From positions 124,001 to 188,000 of the forward strand of contig BORH01000003.1 in the NCBI GenBank assembly GCA_018333075.1: a DNA stretch of 64,000 bases, read 5' to 3'. Of this stretch, positions 62,595 through 64,000 are shown piece by piece. The DNA comes from Heyndrickxia sporothermodurans (GTDB lineage: Bacteria; Bacillota; Bacilli; Bacillales; Bacillaceae_C). Numbering within the stretch: the first letter of the stretch is position 1; every line of letters begins with the position of its first letter. Under the pieces are notes generated by a model. It ran no database searches. It saw nothing but the letters and a program-made list of their open reading frames with translations, and was not told the DNA's origin. The position numbers and the translations under genes are program-made.

Positions 62595-63542
62595 TTGAAT
62601 ACACTATTTAGGTCAATGCCTAATAAAGGGGTGGTTCACATAATCTCACATCCATTGTACACATATTATCCATATTACCTACGACATAAGACATCATTTC
62701 CTCCACAGCACCAACCAAAGCAGCCAGGTATAGAAGGATTAATGAATCCGAAGCCAATCATTGAAGATAAAAAATATAAGGGAAGTGGAAAGTTAAAAAA
62801 TAAAGTAGCTATTATAACAGGTGGTGATAGTGGAATTGGAGCGGCAACAGCTATAGCCTTTGCTAAGGAGGGTGCCGATATTGCTATTCCATATTATTAT
62901 CATTATGAGGATGAGGATGCCTTTCGTACAAAGAAAAGAATTGAGGAATTAGGAAGAAGATGTATACTTTTTGTCGGTGATCTAACTAACGAAAGGTATT
63001 GCAAGGAAATTGTAAAAAAGGTAGTCAAACATTTGGGGAAAATTGATATTTTAGTTAATAATCATGGTGTTCAATATCCTCAAAAAAAATTAACAGAAAT
63101 TACATCGGAGCAATGGGATATAACATTTAAAACAAATATTTATAGTTTTTTTTATTTAACAAAAGCAACACTGCCTTATTTAAAGAGGAATAGTGCAATT
63201 ATTAATACAGCATCTGTTGTTGCCTACGAGGGAAATAAAAATTTAATTGACTATGCTTCTACCAAAGCGGCAATTGTAGGATTTACGAGAGCTTTATCAC
63301 AAAATTTGGCAACGGATGGAATTAGAGTAAATGCTGTAGCACCTGGTCCAATATGGACCCCTTTAATTCCATCAAGCTTTTCAGCAAAACAGGTAGCAAC
63401 ATTTGGTCTAGATGTACCTATGAAAAGGGCAGGACAACCATATGAACTTGCACCTGCATATGTATATTTAGCCTCTGATGATTCTAGTTATGTTACTGGT
63501 CAAGTAATCCATGTAAACGGAGGGACAATGGTTAGCTCTTAA
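62595..63542 (+). CDS. Short-chain dehydrogenase/reductase (YhdF/YdaD-like)
   Basis: An NAD(P)-dependent SDR. The cofactor motif is ITGGDSGIGAATAIAFAKEGA, with NNHGVQ, catalytic Ser in INTASVVAYEG and YASTK with Tyr and Lys, then VAPGPIWTPLIPSSF. The N-terminal QHQPKQPGIEGLMNPKPI extension matches the general-stress SDRs YhdF/YdaD of B. subtilis. The start is uncertain: TTG 62595 (after GGAG), ATG 62616, or a non-standard codon after the strong AAAGGGGTGG at 62626-62635. The substrate is unknown, possibly an aldehyde or alcohol under stress. Confidence 0.85.
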   Translation: MNTLFRSMPNKGVVHIISHPLYTYYPYYLRHKTSFPPQHQPKQPGIEGLMNPKPIIEDKKYKGSGKLKNKVAIITGGDSGIGAATAIAFAKEGADIAIPYYYHYEDEDAFRTKKRIEELGRRCILFVGDLTNERYCKEIVKKVVKHLGKIDILVNNHGVQYPQKKLTEITSEQWDITFKTNIYSFFYLTKATLPYLKRNSAIINTASVVAYEGNKNLIDYASTKAAIVGFTRALSQNLATDGIRVNAVAPGPIWTPLIPSSFSAKQVATFGLDVPMKRAGQPYELAPAYVYLASDDSSYVTGQVIHVNGGTMVSS

Positions 63543-63545
63543 ATG

Positions 63546-63600
63546 AATAGAAAGCAAGGTTCAAAACATTTGAGTAACCTTGCTTTCTATTTTTATTTTT
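63546..63600 (+). terminator. Terminator of the SDR gene
   Basis: ATAGAAAGCAAGGTT pairs perfectly with AACCTTGCTTTCTAT, then a T-rich tail. Confidence 0.92.
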
Positions 63601-63650
63601 TCTAAATTAAGTCTAAGTTCATAGGATGTCTTATTTTAAGATCTATTTAA

Positions 63651-63869
63651 TTATTATTTATAAAAGATGGGATTTCTAAAGAGGAAGGTCCATTTAAAGT
63701 AGCTAACTCCAGCGATCAGTTTATCATTGATTGGACAACCTCTGGTCAAACTGCTGTAGATGTACCATTAACTGCAATGGGGAAGAAAGCTAGTTTAATT
63801 ACAGGATTCTATGAAAATACCCATATTTATATGTCGATGATGCAAGCAATGGGATTAAAAAAACGATAG
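63651..63869 (+). pseudogene. C-terminal remnant of an alkaline phosphatase
   Basis: The frame is open for 72 codons without a usable start and ends at TAG 63869. WTTSGQTAVDVPLTAMGKK parallels WTTDGHTGEDVPIYAYGPY of the intact enzyme at 1250-2548, and GFYENTHIYMSMMQAMGL fits the last helix of PhoA-type enzymes. The zinc-ligand His is Gln here and the whole catalytic core is missing, so it is a decayed gene fragment. Confidence 0.7.
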
Positions 63870-63927
63870 TGATTATTTATGACATCTTTTAGTATAAAAA
63901 GTTGAAAAATAAACGGGGCATGTTAAG

Positions 63928-63956
63928 ACGAATCGATTAAAGGATTCGTTTTTTCT
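63928..63956 (+). terminator. Terminator after the phosphatase remnant
   Basis: ACGAATC pairs with GATTCGT and is followed by TTTTT. It may still mark the end of the former gene. Confidence 0.7.
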
Positions 63957-64000
63957 ATTGGTTTATTATAAATTTTCGCATGAAGGCTAATTTTCTTGAA

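Overview
This is AT-rich DNA from an endospore-forming Firmicute, most likely a Bacillaceae species. The evidence is strong GGAGG-type ribosome sites, frequent TTG/GTG starts, a T-box leader, a spore-coat cotG/cotH/cotB-type locus, and many genes that I recognise from memory as Bacillus subtilis orthologues (phoE/yhfR, yfiB-yfiC, thrD/yclM, yjdF, helD, yfmL, yfmM, mapB, bioY). I saw no rRNA, tRNA, CRISPR array or prophage. The only clear mobile element is one IS200-type copy with a nonsense codon in its transposase.

Layout. 0-7.5 kb: end of a membrane protein; an alkaline phosphatase with a four-repeat PhoP box; a catalytically dead NlpC/P60 protein; HAD phosphatase, Nudix, pentapeptide-repeat and CPBP protease genes; and a phoE-type phosphatase that appears to start at ATT. 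7.5-13.5 kb: heterodimeric ABC exporter yfiBC with a small HTH gene, a VOC protein, and brnQ under a T-box. 13.8-16.8 kb: a TPR protein with a degenerate dynamin-like GTPase region behind a structured leader. 16.9-22.3 kb: a TetR-led, tightly coupled operon of acyl-CoA ligase, MaoC dehydratase, KAS III-like synthase and secreted 12-repeat NHL propeller. 22.7-26.5 kb: aspartokinase, a 2-hydroxyacid dehydrogenase, yjdF with its riboswitch, and a LysM-3D wall protein.

27-39.6 kb is the most unusual block. It runs: PAS-GGDEF diguanylate cyclase, degenerate-GGDEF/pseudo-receiver protein, membrane HEAT-like protein, GT2 polysaccharide synthase, a 1065-residue membrane-anchored glycosidase-like protein, and a 7TM hybrid kinase carrying two kinase modules. 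A convergent receiver-SARP/BTAD regulator follows across the IS200 copy. It looks like a c-di-GMP-linked exopolysaccharide system that does not match the bcs, ica, pel or ydaJKLMN gene sets I know.

39.8-48.5 kb: cold-shock protein, helD, a KinB-like kinase, a GNAT protein, and the coat locus. In that locus an Arg-Ser-Thr pentapeptide-repeat CotG-like gene is divergent from cotH. It is followed by a cotB whose conserved C-terminal motif lies in the +1 frame, and by a second CotB-like protein. 49-55 kb: yfmL, a PadR/DUF1700/DUF4097 operon and yfmM. 55.8-64 kb: an ECF sigma factor with no visible anti-sigma gene; an oxidoreductase; an ABC-F gene behind a small ORF and two terminators, as in attenuation-controlled antibiotic resistance; an intact NlpC/P60 hydrolase; methionine aminopeptidase; bioY; an SDR; and a decayed alkaline phosphatase remnant at the right edge.
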